Assembly: GCA_021775425.1 (NCBI GenBank)
Contig: JAJFHX010000020.1
Span: forward strand, 62,001-126,000
Direction: 5' to 3'
DNA: 64,000 nt
DNA from: Hyphomicrobiales bacterium
GTDB lineage: Bacteria; Pseudomonadota; Alphaproteobacteria; Rhizobiales; HXMU1428-3
The notes under the pieces are model-generated. The model made no database searches. It was not told the origin of the DNA and was given only the letters and a program-made list of their open reading frames with translations. How positions within the stretch are numbered: position 1 is the stretch's first letter; each line of letters starts with the position of its first letter. Positions 44,687 to 53,815 of this stretch are shown one piece after another. Both the position numbers and the translations under genes were made by a program.

Positions 44687-46237
44687 CTATTCAACTATGA
44701 ACCCAAGTCCCTGGTCCCGATCACGTCGCCCCCAGGACCTGCTCTTATGTGTGTCCTGGTGTGCGGGTTTATAAGACCCTTTCAATGTGTCCTTCAGGCT
44801 CCATTCAACAGGCTCTTCTCTCCGCTCTGAAATTCGGCGTCCTCTTGGCCTCTCATATTTATTTAAGTGGCCTCGAAGAAACGCTTTTCTGTCAGATGGA
44901 AACCCTAATCCCTCATCAGGCGTAGCAAGTTTCTTGCGTGAAGTTTCATTCACAAGATAAGGCGTAACAATCACCACAAGTTCAGTTTCATTGCGCACAA
45001 AATCACGGCTTCGGAACAGTGCCCCAAGAATTGGTAACCGTTTCAGTTCTGGAACATCATCAATATTATGTTTCGTGCGGTCCGAAATCAGTCCCGCCAT
45101 CACAATTGAACCACCCGATCCAAGCTCAACCGTCGTGGAGGCCCGCCTGACTTCAATTGCAGGAATCGTAATGCTATTAAGTACAACAGAACCACGGTCT
45201 GTTATGTCGCTTACTTCAGTCGCGATTTTGAGGCTGATCCGCCCCGCATCCATGACAACTGGCGTAAAGGCAAGGCCGATACCAAACGGTTTAAATTCGA
45301 TTTTGATCTCGCCGTCTTTATCCGAAACCGGAATAGGGAATTCACCGCCCGCGAGGAAATTAGCTGTCTCTCCTGAGATAGCTGTCAAATTTGGTTCAGC
45401 AAGAGTGCGAAGCACGCCATTTCGCTCTAGCGCCCGCACCACAGCTGTAATGCTATCACCTGCATTTGTATGTGTCAGAGTAGTACTCGAACCAACAGTA
45501 CCGGCAATAAACTGGCTAACGTTTGGAAACGCAAGAGATGTTGCCTGAGCCACAGAAAGCCCACCATTAATCATCCCGCTTACATTAATACCAAGTTTCT
45601 TGGCCACATTGCGCTGCATCTCAGCAACAGTCACTTTAAGAAGAACCTGCTCATTCCCACTGGTTGAAAGCAGGTTAATTACCTGATCTTTTGATTTCAC
45701 AAACCGTGCGGCAATGTCAGTAGCTTTGGTAGAATCGATAGGTGTACGAACAGAACCAGTCAGGACGATATGTTCATTGACCATATCCACCTTGATTTTA
45801 CTGTCCCGCAAAATCCGGCCATAAATACCGCTTAGTGCTGTCATATCCCGCGAGATTGAAATCTCAATAGTCAGAATTCGATTGCCTTCCTTATCAAAAA
45901 AGAAAGCATTCCCCTCACCGATTTTCTTACCAATCAGATACGCCCTGCGTGAACTATGCAGCACAGCATCAATAAATTCAGGATTAGAAACAAGCACGTC
46001 CCGAACGTCTTTTGGCAGTTCAACCACAAGTGATTTGTTCAAGCCAATTTTAACGTGGCGGGTTTCACCACCCGGAGCAACCCGGTTAATCTTCAAAAGC
46101 GAGCGGTGCTCATTAGCAAATTTCTTATGAGTATCAGCTAATGCAGGTGCCGCGTTTAAAATCACACAGGTGCCAAGGAATAACAGGCTGCATAATGCCC
46201 GCCTGAAAATTTTACCCTGATGTATCAATTCACTCAT
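44687..46237 (-). CDS. Outer-membrane secretin CpaC/RcpA
   Basis: 516 aa from the ATG at 46237 (AAGGTGG upstream); a TTG 21 codons earlier is in frame but lacks support. A signal peptide (ALCSLLFLGTCVILNAAPALA) is followed by the pilus-assembly N domain (about 40-110, RHVKIGLNKSLVVELPKDVRDVLVSNPEFIDAV), a BON-like domain and the secretin domain (about 200-430). The latter has the signature block VVLNSITIPAIEVRRASTTVELGSGGSIVMAGLI. It forms the outer-membrane pore for the Flp pilus. The last 80 residues are an Arg/Glu/Lys-rich extension. It lies just upstream of cpaD. Confidence 0.95.
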   Translation of the reverse strand: MSELIHQGKIFRRALCSLLFLGTCVILNAAPALADTHKKFANEHRSLLKINRVAPGGETRHVKIGLNKSLVVELPKDVRDVLVSNPEFIDAVLHSSRRAYLIGKKIGEGNAFFFDKEGNRILTIEISISRDMTALSGIYGRILRDSKIKVDMVNEHIVLTGSVRTPIDSTKATDIAARFVKSKDQVINLLSTSGNEQVLLKVTVAEMQRNVAKKLGINVSGMINGGLSVAQATSLAFPNVSQFIAGTVGSSTTLTHTNAGDSITAVVRALERNGVLRTLAEPNLTAISGETANFLAGGEFPIPVSDKDGEIKIEFKPFGIGLAFTPVVMDAGRISLKIATEVSDITDRGSVVLNSITIPAIEVRRASTTVELGSGGSIVMAGLISDRTKHNIDDVPELKRLPILGALFRSRDFVRNETELVVIVTPYLVNETSRKKLATPDEGLGFPSDRKAFLRGHLNKYERPRGRRISERREEPVEWSLKDTLKGSYKPAHQDTHKSRSWGRRDRDQGLGFIVE

Positions 46238-46300
46238 ATCCCCAACCACCTTAACTTTCCTATTAAACAAAGCCCCGTAAAGAAGCCCTACATCTACCAA

Positions 46301-47098
46301 TTAACGCACATCAAATGATTGAACCGACCGCCCAAATTTTATAATCCGAACAGAATTCCCTCTCTGTTCTCTTAAATTCTCGATCTGCTCTTTTTTTCCA
46401 CCAGGGTTCGAAAGACTAATGCTTCGAAGCGCCAGTGAGATAGACCCCATCTGATCAGCAAGAGCCAGAACCTCTGCCTGAGCTAAAGTAAGCTCCAGTG
46501 TCGCAGTCTTACCTGAAGCTGATTTTTCACCTTTTGATTGTTCAATTGTCTGACCAATTGCCAGCACTTTGACATTCGAAAGAATTGTACTGCTGGTAAA
46601 TTTAGACTGACTGGAGCGGCCCAGTTTACGGGATAAAATCACATCAACTCTGTCATTCGGCAGAATGAAACCACCGGCTGCCGTTTCTTCTTTAATCTTG
46701 GTCGATACCGCCCGCATGCCTGGCGTTAAAATCGCGGCCATTACGCCGCCCTGATTTGCTTTAATCAGCTTGCCTTCCTGAATAGGCTCGCCTGGTAAAA
46801 AGGAGCCTCGTGCAATCGCTTTATCAAGTCCCTTTAAAGCATTTTGATTTGAGGCGCGGTCAATCATGGTTGATGTCAAACCGTCTTTTGGCCATTGCTG
46901 CCACTTGAACTGTGAAGCAGAAACCATTTCACCAATCTTGATCTTTTGCGAGGCAACCAGCACCTCTGTCGTGTTCATGAATTCTTTCGTAATCACTTGT
47001 TGAGTCTTTTGCTCACCAACAATACTTCTTGCAAGAAGCGCGGCTCCAGCCGCTGCAACGAATGCAATTCCTAATACTAAAACGCGTGATTTTTTCAT
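46301..47098 (-). CDS. Flp pilus assembly protein CpaB/RcpC
   Basis: This 265-aa protein has an N-terminal membrane anchor (SRVLVLGIAFVAAAGAALLARSI) and an SAF domain (about 45-110, EVLVASQKIKIGEMVSASQFKWQQWP). The CpaB/RcpC core follows, with ILTPGMRAVSTKIKEETAAGGFILPNDRVDVILSRK. It is periplasmic and modulates the secretin or the pilus. It lies 63 bp before cpaC in the leftward operon and 207 bp after cpaA, so a new promoter may lie in that 207-bp gap. Confidence 0.93.
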   Translation of the reverse strand: MKKSRVLVLGIAFVAAAGAALLARSIVGEQKTQQVITKEFMNTTEVLVASQKIKIGEMVSASQFKWQQWPKDGLTSTMIDRASNQNALKGLDKAIARGSFLPGEPIQEGKLIKANQGGVMAAILTPGMRAVSTKIKEETAAGGFILPNDRVDVILSRKLGRSSQSKFTSSTILSNVKVLAIGQTIEQSKGEKSASGKTATLELTLAQAEVLALADQMGSISLALRSISLSNPGGKKEQIENLREQRGNSVRIIKFGRSVQSFDVR

Positions 47099-47305
47099 AA
47101 CCAGACCAAATCCCTTTTACGCTCAAAAAATACAAGCGATAGACTTACAACATCAGTTAACTGTAAGGAGGAATCGTCAATAGGGAGTTAATAAGCGTAA
47201 CTTTTTGACCAGATAGCTCTCAAAATAACGAGCAGCAGAGCTCAGCCAGACAAAAAGGCGTGCCAGTAGAAGTCAATCATTAGAAAAAATTTAGAGTTTC
47301 TTAAC

Positions 47306-47806
47306 TCAGAGAAGACCAAGCCAGATCGATTGAGGATAAACACTCAACCCGGCAAAACCAATCGCAATCCCGTAAGGCACGGCAGCTGTCCCGGTTTGGA
47401 AATTCAACAACCAACGTTGCCCGGAAAGATAAGCCGGCAAAGGTGTGTTATATAGATAAAGACAAATCACTGATAAAATACCGCCATAAAAAGCAGCGAA
47501 TAATATAAATGAGCCAACCAGGTCAGGTCCAAGCCATAAGGAAGCTGCTGCAATAAGTTTTGCGTCCCCCCCTCCGAGGTAACCTCTGGCAAAGAAAATA
47601 AAACCGATCACTAGCATAACAAAACCGGTTATAATATGAATCCCGATTTCAGCCAGTGAAAGCCCTGAAAATGGCACAAGAATAACAAAGCCAAAAAACA
47701 GCGCAGCAGAAATCTTATTAGGAATTGTAAAAGACATAGCATCAGATATTCCTGCAAAAATTAATGCGAAAGGAAATATCAACAAAACGCACCACTCATA
47801 AAACAT
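47306..47806 (-). CDS. Prepilin peptidase CpaA/TadV
   Basis: This 166-aa integral membrane aspartic protease (A24 family) has about five helices. The catalytic aspartates are in FAGISDAMSFTIPN and GGGDAKL, matching the GxGD-type pair. It cleaves the leader of the Flp pilin and probably of the TadE-like pseudopilins. The short length lacks the methylase domain, as usual for CpaA. GGGATC sits before the ATG. It lies downstream of the flp gene, beyond a terminator. Confidence 0.93.
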   Translation of the reverse strand: MFYEWCVLLIFPFALIFAGISDAMSFTIPNKISAALFFGFVILVPFSGLSLAEIGIHIITGFVMLVIGFIFFARGYLGGGDAKLIAAASLWLGPDLVGSFILFAAFYGGILSVICLYLYNTPLPAYLSGQRWLLNFQTGTAAVPYGIAIGFAGLSVYPQSIWLGLL

Positions 47807-47885
47807 AACGATCCCAGCCTAATTAAAATAACTTCTCAGTAAATCTAGCAAAATAGACTTAATGTCAGATAAATTTTGTCAAAAA

Positions 47886-47915
47886 AAACACCCGCCGAAA
47901 GAGCGGGTGTTTCTA
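47886..47915 (-). terminator. Terminator after the flp pilin gene
   Basis: On the minus strand an 8-bp GC-rich stem (47888-47895 with 47903-47910) precedes a run of eight T residues. It lies between flp and cpaA, so most pilin transcripts should end here. That would give high pilin expression compared with the assembly genes. Confidence 0.88.
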
Positions 47916-47963
47916 TTATTGTCATGAAATCATATAAAATATTTCATGATTTAGCTGGCTAAA

Positions 47964-48131
47964 TTATTCACCAAGTCCAGTGTCAATAGCTGTGAAAGCT
48001 GTTCCAAGCTTAGTACCAATGCTATTTACTGTACCAATGATAATAACTGAGATACCTGCTGCGATAAGGCCATATTCGATAGCTGTTGCACCAGACTCAT
48101 CTTTCATAAAACGAACCATTAGATTTTTCAT
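47964..48131 (-). CDS. Flp/PilA major pilin subunit
   Basis: This short 55-aa protein reads MKNLMVRFMKDESGATAIEY then GLIAAGISVIIIG and ends TAIDTGLGE. It is a class IVb Flp prepilin: a short basic leader, the processing site at Gly in ESGATAIEYGLIAAG with Glu and Tyr at positions 5 and 6 of the mature pilin, and one hydrophobic helix. GGGAG lies about 8 bases before the ATG. CpaA next door should process it. It has its own terminator, typical for an abundant structural pilin. Confidence 0.95.
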   Translation of the reverse strand: MKNLMVRFMKDESGATAIEYGLIAAGISVIIIGTVNSIGTKLGTAFTAIDTGLGE

Positions 48132-48544
48132 TACGTAACTCCCTGATTACTTTTAATACATGCCCTATAGTCACCCATGCATAGGGCATAAGAGCTTTTA
48201 CAAGATTGATAATAACGACAATCTGTAAACAAACAGTAAAAAAGAAAGAAATAACGAAGAATAAACACGAGAAAATAAGTATAGTTAACAATAAAATAAC
48301 AGAATTTATAGTTATAAATTAATTAAAACTTGAACCAAAACAAGAACTACTGGTTAAGTCAAAAAACAACAACGAACAAGTAAAGCTAAGAATTCAGAAG
48401 ATTCATGTAATTACTATAGAACTCTATGGAAACTAAAGTATTAAACCTAGTAAATAAAAAATCCAAATCTGTACACAAATAAGGAAATCCTTCATCTTTT
48501 TGTTTTTTTATAGAAGATAACATTTTTAAAAGAGGATATTTGTA
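48132..48544. other. AT-rich divergent region between flp and the N-domain protein
   Basis: About 410 bp of very AT-rich DNA without a supported gene. It should carry the strong pilin promoter and the promoter of the rightward gene. TTAACCA, a CtrA-type half-site, is present on the minus strand at 48351-48357. AGAGGAT precedes the rightward ATG. No full CtrA box is evident. Confidence 0.45.
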
Positions 48545-49147
48545 ATGTTTAGTTTTCCATCTTTAACCAGCGTGAAGAAACCTGGCCTGTCAGCAAAAGC
48601 GCTGTTTTCAGGCTGTGCTCTGTTATCTTTTTCTGTAATGACAGCTTTTGTTGCAGACAATGCCCAAGCAAGAGATTTAACAAACACCATCGAACAAAAA
48701 CTTGAACGAGCAAAGTTCGAAGAAATCATCACTCACTCCACAAATTCTAACTTCATGAAGGTGACGCTAAATCAGATCACACTCGTCAAGCTTGATGAAC
48801 AGATTACAGACGCTTTGATTGGCAACCCGGCCATCGCTGATATCACAATCCAGAATGGCAAAACTTTTATCATCACCGGCAAATCATATGGGCGCACAAA
48901 CATCATCCTGATGAATAAAAAAGGCGAGACGATTTTTAATAAATCCGTCTATGTTGACGATGACAATCAAAACGTAGTGCGAATCCAACGCGGAAATATG
49001 CGCCTTAGCTATACCTGCACGCCTCATTGTCAGCCAACACCAACCCTTGGTGATGATCCGGCACACTCAAAACAATTGTCAGAAAATCTCAATGGAAAAT
49101 TAAAAACCATTAATGATCTGGTTGATGGCAACACCAGAAGCAACTAA
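48545..49147 (+). CDS. Orphan pilus-assembly N-domain protein (CpaC N-terminal-like)
   Basis: This 200-aa exported protein has a signal peptide (LFSGCALLSFSVMTAFVADNAQA) followed by the T2SS/T3SS pilus N-terminal domain (about 55-130). The domain reads MKVTLNQITLVKLDEQITDA then NPAIADITIQNGKTFIITGKSYGRTNIILM, like the N domain of the CpaC secretin in this window. It stops before any secretin pore. A proline/histidine patch (CTPHCQPTPTLGDD) follows. It is probably a periplasmic accessory of the Flp machine, divergent from flp. Such short N-domain proteins are known in Rhizobiales Tad loci. Confidence 0.85.
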   Translation: MFSFPSLTSVKKPGLSAKALFSGCALLSFSVMTAFVADNAQARDLTNTIEQKLERAKFEEIITHSTNSNFMKVTLNQITLVKLDEQITDALIGNPAIADITIQNGKTFIITGKSYGRTNIILMNKKGETIFNKSVYVDDDNQNVVRIQRGNMRLSYTCTPHCQPTPTLGDDPAHSKQLSENLNGKLKTINDLVDGNTRSN

Positions 49148-49166
49148 TTCTGAATAAGCAAAAGAA

Positions 49167-49206
49167 AAAACGCGATGACCAATTACAATCATCGCGTTTT
49201 CTTTAT
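49167..49206. terminator. Bidirectional terminator
   Basis: A 12-bp stem (49167-49178 with 49189-49200) with a 10-base loop, T-rich on both exits, separates the convergent N-domain protein and the TadG-like gene. Confidence 0.88.
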
Positions 49207-49225
49207 TCATTTGCCCAGCTCTGGA

Positions 49226-50728
49226 TTATTGTTTCAATTGCAGCTTCTGCAAACCCGTTGCAATCTCATCAAACGCATCTTGCAAAGATGATCCATCCGG
49301 TGAATTGAAATACATGTCATTTCGCGTCGCACAGTTTCGCATTAAATTTTGCGTGTTCGTATCATTCAACTCAAATGTAATCGAATAGACAAGAATACCC
49401 TTGCTCTTTACATTGGAACAAATCGTTTCCAGCTTATCATCGAGTTCATTACCAAGCCAGCCAGTACCAAGATGCTGTTGATATGGCATCCCGTAAGCTG
49501 AATAATATCCCCCCATTTTATTACTGGTATAATAGCCATGGTCGTTCTGGCCATCAGTTAAAATCACAATCACTTTTCTGGTATTATCAGTGCCATAAGG
49601 CACACCTTCTGTATAAGGCGCATGGCTCGACAAACTCCGCCATCCCCAGATCAACCCAATCGGCACCGAAGTACCACCATTGGCAATCATAGACTCAATA
49701 TTTGTATCAATGGTGCTTTTGGTGTTTGTAAGAGGTAAGATCGACCTTTGCGGACAACTGCCATTATAATTATTCAGCCAGCTTCTGATATCGCTATCAC
49801 TTGGCTTGACTTGCGCCCCCCACCAGGTCGTATCGTAATAATCCTTCAGTGGTCTTAAATGTGGTGCAAATAATGTATTTGGATCACTCGCATCAGCCTC
49901 CACATCCCAAAGATCCAGATCAACAGTATCGCCATTTTCATTCACAGCGCTGCCAATCCGAGCTCGCACACAGCCATTCCAGTTGACATTAAAATGATTA
50001 AGCGCTTCGAAAGCTGTCATACCGTCATATTGATTGTCAGACCAGTAGGTAAAGCTAGAGCCATAATCCTCTTGTGCAGCGGTAGATAGGCCATTTTTAT
50101 CAAACCAGGATACATTCTCATTACCAGTGCCAATGTTCACAGCACCAGTAAAAGGAATCAAAGAAAATTTTACATAATTTTCACTGCCCGTTGGGGTATA
50201 TAATGTTTCGACCAGTTTTTTAGCGGCAGATTTTAGTGATGAAAGTTTCGAGCCACTCATAGACCCTGTATTATCAAGCACCAGCGCAACTTCTAAATTC
50301 ACCAGGGTTCTGCCTGCAACAGCTCTCGCGCCAACTTCCACGTTTTCATGCCCGGCGAGATACATTAAAAACGTCGGAACTGTCGCACTTGATGTAACAG
50401 TCAGTGTATCAGTCCCGACTACAGTATTAATCTGCGGGTTATATTTTTGCTTTGTGTTCTCTGAAATATTGGCATCAAAATATTTTTTAGCAAGGGCCTT
50501 CATCTCGGTTTCATCCGTGATGGCCAGTGATCCAGCCGCCAATACAGCAGCATCAAGTGCCCGCGAAATTTCTCTTTGCACAAGATATGAGCGTGAATAA
50601 TCAATCGCGATACCAGCTGCAATTAATAACATGAGCGTCATTGGGCCATAAATAAGAGCAACGACACCACTTTGATCCTTTTTAAATTTTGAAAATTTAT
50701 CTCGAATATTTTGAAAAAGGAAATTCAT
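49226..50728 (-). CDS. TadG-like pilus protein with vWA domain
   Basis: About 500 aa from the ATG at 50728; an in-frame TTG at 50773 is the alternative. The N terminus is a TadE/TadG-type leader and helix (KKDQSGVVALIYGPMTLMLLIAAGIAIDYSR) that resembles a pseudopilin processing region. A von Willebrand factor A domain follows (about 140-495), with the MIDAS motif LVLDNTGSMSGS, a conserved Thr region and ILTDGQNDH. A long insertion (about 215-340) splits the vWA fold. It should be tethered to the inner membrane with its vWA domain outside. It lies divergent from two TadE-like genes. Confidence 0.88.
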   Translation of the reverse strand: MNFLFQNIRDKFSKFKKDQSGVVALIYGPMTLMLLIAAGIAIDYSRSYLVQREISRALDAAVLAAGSLAITDETEMKALAKKYFDANISENTKQKYNPQINTVVGTDTLTVTSSATVPTFLMYLAGHENVEVGARAVAGRTLVNLEVALVLDNTGSMSGSKLSSLKSAAKKLVETLYTPTGSENYVKFSLIPFTGAVNIGTGNENVSWFDKNGLSTAAQEDYGSSFTYWSDNQYDGMTAFEALNHFNVNWNGCVRARIGSAVNENGDTVDLDLWDVEADASDPNTLFAPHLRPLKDYYDTTWWGAQVKPSDSDIRSWLNNYNGSCPQRSILPLTNTKSTIDTNIESMIANGGTSVPIGLIWGWRSLSSHAPYTEGVPYGTDNTRKVIVILTDGQNDHGYYTSNKMGGYYSAYGMPYQQHLGTGWLGNELDDKLETICSNVKSKGILVYSITFELNDTNTQNLMRNCATRNDMYFNSPDGSSLQDAFDEIATGLQKLQLKQ

Positions 50729-50975
50729 AAAATTTCTCGCTTGTCCTCTACTCACAATCTGAAAAAACTCCAAGGTTCTCTCTCCACAACATGTGAGAAT
50801 TTATTCAAATCATGAATAAAAAATAAGAGTCGCATAAAATGATAAATTTTTTCCAACTCAAACTGGTTAACATTCCGTGCATGAATTCCCTCAATTCTTA
50901 GGCAGTTTTTTAAGTCTAATTTATCCTTTTTCGGTTAAACCTATCACTAGATTTAAAGCATTAAAGGCAGTGTCG

Positions 50976-51527
50976 ATGTTGAAGCTATCAAGTCAGCGCC
51001 TTAAAAGGGCATACCAGAATTTACGAATACAGCTGGGGTGGTTTCAAGGCGCAAAGGAAGGGACAACTTCTGTTGAATTTGCATTCATAGGTTTGCCATT
51101 TTTGTTACTGCTGTTTGCCATGTTGGAAGTATCACTGGTTTTTATGGCCGACATTAACGTCCTTCATGCAACAGCCGACACCGCAAGAAAAGTTCGCACC
51201 CTTCAGGATGGGATCAATACGCCAGATAAATTCAAAGCAGACGTTTGTAGCCAAGTTATATTCATCCCCAACTGTCTTAGTAAGTTACAGGTTGAAGTTA
51301 AGGCCTATTCTGATTTTGACAGCATTAATAACGAAGACCCGTTAAATGATGACGGTGCATTAAAAGACGACTTCATTTTTAACATCGGCGGACCCGGCAG
51401 TGTCATAACTGTGAGAACATTTCTAGTCTGGGATATATTCGCAAAATTACCAGATATAGGCCTTGGCAACTTGCCAAATGGAGACCGTCTGATTCAAGGG
51501 TTTGCAGCATTTAGAAATGAATCTTAA
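50976..51527 (+). CDS. TadE-family minor pseudopilin (1)
   Basis: 183 aa from the ATG at 50976, supported by AAAGG 8 bases upstream; a GTG at 50877 would add a leader with no conserved features. The TadE signature is EGTTSVEFAFIGLPFLLLLFAMLEVSLVFM, with the processing-type Glu after the hydroxyl-rich GTTSV. The rest is a periplasmic domain ending FAAFRNES, with a Cys pair (VCSQVIFIPNCL). TadE-like pseudopilins are processed by the prepilin peptidase and help Flp pilus assembly. The second TadE-like gene follows at once. Confidence 0.88.
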   Translation: MLKLSSQRLKRAYQNLRIQLGWFQGAKEGTTSVEFAFIGLPFLLLLFAMLEVSLVFMADINVLHATADTARKVRTLQDGINTPDKFKADVCSQVIFIPNCLSKLQVEVKAYSDFDSINNEDPLNDDGALKDDFIFNIGGPGSVITVRTFLVWDIFAKLPDIGLGNLPNGDRLIQGFAAFRNES

Positions 51528-51564
51528 GAATAGTTTCAACAGACCGAAACAGAGTTATATAAAA

Positions 51565-52146
51565 ATGAGCAAATTCAAACTATTACATGGATTTTTAAAA
51601 CCTCATCTCACTGATTTCAAAAGAGATAGCAGAGGCACGTCCGCAATTGAATTTGCATTATTGCTCCCCATAATGTTGTTCATTTTCTACGGAACGATCG
51701 AAGTTTCAAAACTTTATATTGAAAAAAATCAGGTTGAAGCCATTTCTGAGACTGTGGCCGATCTTGTCACTCAGGGAAAAACAATCACCACAGATCAGTT
51801 GGAAGACATATTCAAAATCAGCACAAAAGCTCTGAATGCAGATATGGAAGCTAAAGTCAACATAGCAGTAACAGCCGTCAGAACATTGCCTGATGAAAAT
51901 GGACAGCCCGAAACCAAAGTAACCTGGAGTGAAAGCAAAACCGGTCAGAACACCAAATCTGAAGATTCAACATATAGCGACCTTCCAGACGACATGGCTA
52001 AAAATTATGAAACCATCATTGTCACTGAATTATATTACACACACAGGTCGATCTATGAATTTTTCATAAAAGGGGATAAATCATTTGATCGCCGTTTTCT
52101 CAACAAACCGAGATATTCATCGGACATCCCCTGCACGGATTGTTAA
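51565..52146 (+). CDS. TadE-family minor pseudopilin (2)
   Basis: 193 aa from the ATG at 51565; an ATG at 51517 overlapping the previous gene is also possible, and neither has a good ribosome binding site. The N-terminal motif is RGTSAIEFALLLPIMLFIFYGTIEVSKLY, the TadE helix with its Glu. The periplasmic part (about 50-193) includes an Asp/Thr/Ser-rich stretch and ends SSDIPCTDC, with two cysteines. It is co-transcribed with the first TadE-like gene. The two plus the TadG-like gene likely form a pseudopilin complex. Confidence 0.87.
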   Translation: MSKFKLLHGFLKPHLTDFKRDSRGTSAIEFALLLPIMLFIFYGTIEVSKLYIEKNQVEAISETVADLVTQGKTITTDQLEDIFKISTKALNADMEAKVNIAVTAVRTLPDENGQPETKVTWSESKTGQNTKSEDSTYSDLPDDMAKNYETIIVTELYYTHRSIYEFFIKGDKSFDRRFLNKPRYSSDIPCTDC

Positions 52147-52175
52147 GCATCCTCCACAACAGACATTGATCAAAT

Positions 52176-52940
52176 TTAATTCGTAACCTCTGGTTCTTTG
52201 GCTATCGCCGTCTGGAACTGCTCAAGATCAATCCCGAACCAGTGTCCTTCCGGCAGCATCCGGTCCCAAAGCTCAGTCCAAAGATCATTCGTCGCCATCA
52301 CATCATAAAACTGATTAATCGGCGGGGTGAAAAAAAACATGCCCGCCACAGCCACCAGCATTAAGAAAGAAGCTGTCGGATCACGGTATTCAAATAATTT
52401 CATCGCAGTTCCAAACGACCGCTTCACCCTGTTACCGCTAAAATCAACGCTATAAATTTCATCAAGCAACAAATGGATCAGATAGCCAAACAGCATAAAC
52501 ACCCCAGCCAGCCAGCTGATGCCTGTTGGTACATTCAACCCATGATGAAAAATAGCAGCCGTCGCCAGTAGAAAAAACACACCCGCCAATACGGAATGAA
52601 ACACACCCCGATGCACCGCAAAATTATGAAACAACGAATGCCCCAGATAACGAACGGTTAAAAACGCGCCAATCCAGATGATCCATAATTCAACGATCGA
52701 ATATTTTGCAACCACACAAAACAGAACCACAATTGATAGAAATAAACCCAGCGCAAAAAATATAATCCTTGATGACCGGGAATCTTTCAGGTCAATATCT
52801 GGCAATACACTACCGAGCGCCCCAACCAGTGCAAGAGTGATCACATCACCCTGTCCCACCATATTCGTCGCCACAGCCAAAGTCGCTGCCATACCACTCG
52901 CGATCGTACCAACACCCAAATGAGTTGCAAAATTAGCCAT
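52176..52940 (-). CDS. YdjM/LexA-binding-type membrane metal-dependent hydrolase
   Basis: This 254-aa membrane protein of the YdjM family (PF04307-type) has about five to six hydrophobic segments with the family histidine/aspartate pattern: an N-terminal HLGVGTIASG, PDIDLKDSRSSRI, HSLFHNFAVHRGVFHS and GYLIHLLLDEIYSVDF. These His/Asp residues probably bind a metal. The family is annotated as an inner-membrane metal-dependent hydrolase with no firmly known reaction. The single leftward gene converges with the TadE gene, so it is probably unrelated to the pilus. Confidence 0.83.
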   Translation of the reverse strand: MANFATHLGVGTIASGMAATLAVATNMVGQGDVITLALVGALGSVLPDIDLKDSRSSRIIFFALGLFLSIVVLFCVVAKYSIVELWIIWIGAFLTVRYLGHSLFHNFAVHRGVFHSVLAGVFFLLATAAIFHHGLNVPTGISWLAGVFMLFGYLIHLLLDEIYSVDFSGNRVKRSFGTAMKLFEYRDPTASFLMLVAVAGMFFFTPPINQFYDVMATNDLWTELWDRMLPEGHWFGIDLEQFQTAIAKEPEVTN

Positions 52941-53082
52941 GCGTCACCACCAATCCGGTCTGAATTACGTATCTGCATTCAAGGTCTGATAAATGCTTAT
53001 TCGCAAAAAAGCAGATTCTTGGATTAAAGAGAAGCAATTATCCGTTCATATGGGCCTATCCACACGGCCTGCTGTTGATAAC

Positions 53083-53715
53083 TCACTTATAAGTAACGCC
53101 TGTCCCTTTAAGGTTACAATAACCAGCAGGGTTTTTCGCCAGATATTGCTGGTGCCCGGTTTCAGCAAAATAGAAAGGCCCGGCCATTTTAATCTCAGTC
53201 GTAATCGCCCCATACCCGACCTTGGAAAGTTCTGCCTGCAATCTTTCCCTGCCTGCCTTAGCCACCTCAAGCTGTTGCTCCGTACTACAATAAATACCAG
53301 AGCGATACTGCGTGCCGATATCATTACCCTGCCGCATCCCCTGTGTCGGAATGTGTGATTGCCAGAACACCTTCAAAACCTCTTCAAGCGAGATGACCTC
53401 TGGTTCAAAAACAACTTTGACAACTTCATTATGAAAAGTCAGCCCGGTGCAAACCTCTTCATATGTCGGGTTCGGCGTATAGCCTTCAGCGTAACCAACC
53501 GCCGTGACCCAAACACCTTTCTGTTCCCAGAACCGGCGTTCAGCGCCCCAAAAGCACCCCATGCCAAAAGTAATCTCTTCACTTGCCTCCGGATAAGGCC
53601 CTTTTAGCGGGTTTTTATTGACAAAATGAAGCGGCTCAATCTCCAGAGGTGTGTCACGCCCTGGCAAGGCCTCTTCTTTTGTGATCGATTTAATTTTGTT
53701 TTTTGCATAAAACAT
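53083..53715 (-). CDS. Peptide-methionine (S)-S-oxide reductase MsrA
   Basis: This 210-aa protein has the catalytic motif [13 protein letters not shown] with the active cysteine at about residue 54. The downstream signature [24 protein letters not shown] and the substrate-recognition stretch [18 protein letters not shown] also match. It reduces methionine-S-sulfoxide in proteins and is a repair enzyme for oxidative damage. About 45 residues precede the core, but no signal peptide is evident, so it is probably cytosolic. It is monocistronic. Confidence 0.95.
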   Translation of the reverse strand: MFYAKNKIKSITKEEALPGRDTPLEIEPLHFVNKNPLKGPYPEASEEITFGMGCFWGAERRFWEQKGVWVTAVGYAEGYTPNPTYEEVCTGLTFHNEVVKVVFEPEVISLEEVLKVFWQSHIPTQGMRQGNDIGTQYRSGIYCSTEQQLEVAKAGRERLQAELSKVGYGAITTEIKMAGPFYFAETGHQQYLAKNPAGYCNLKGTGVTYK

Positions 53716-53815
53716 TTTTTCTGCCTATTCTCTGTCAATGGAACCATAAATATATCCATTTTTCATTTCACATAGTGTAACAACACTTCACGATTAGCTC
53801 AAAAGGGCCGGCAAC

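Noticed and set aside
48097..48291. 64-aa hydrophobic open frame overlapping the flp start
   Set aside because: It overlaps the real pilin in another phase, is driven by AT-rich sequence and has no Shine-Dalgarno sequence.
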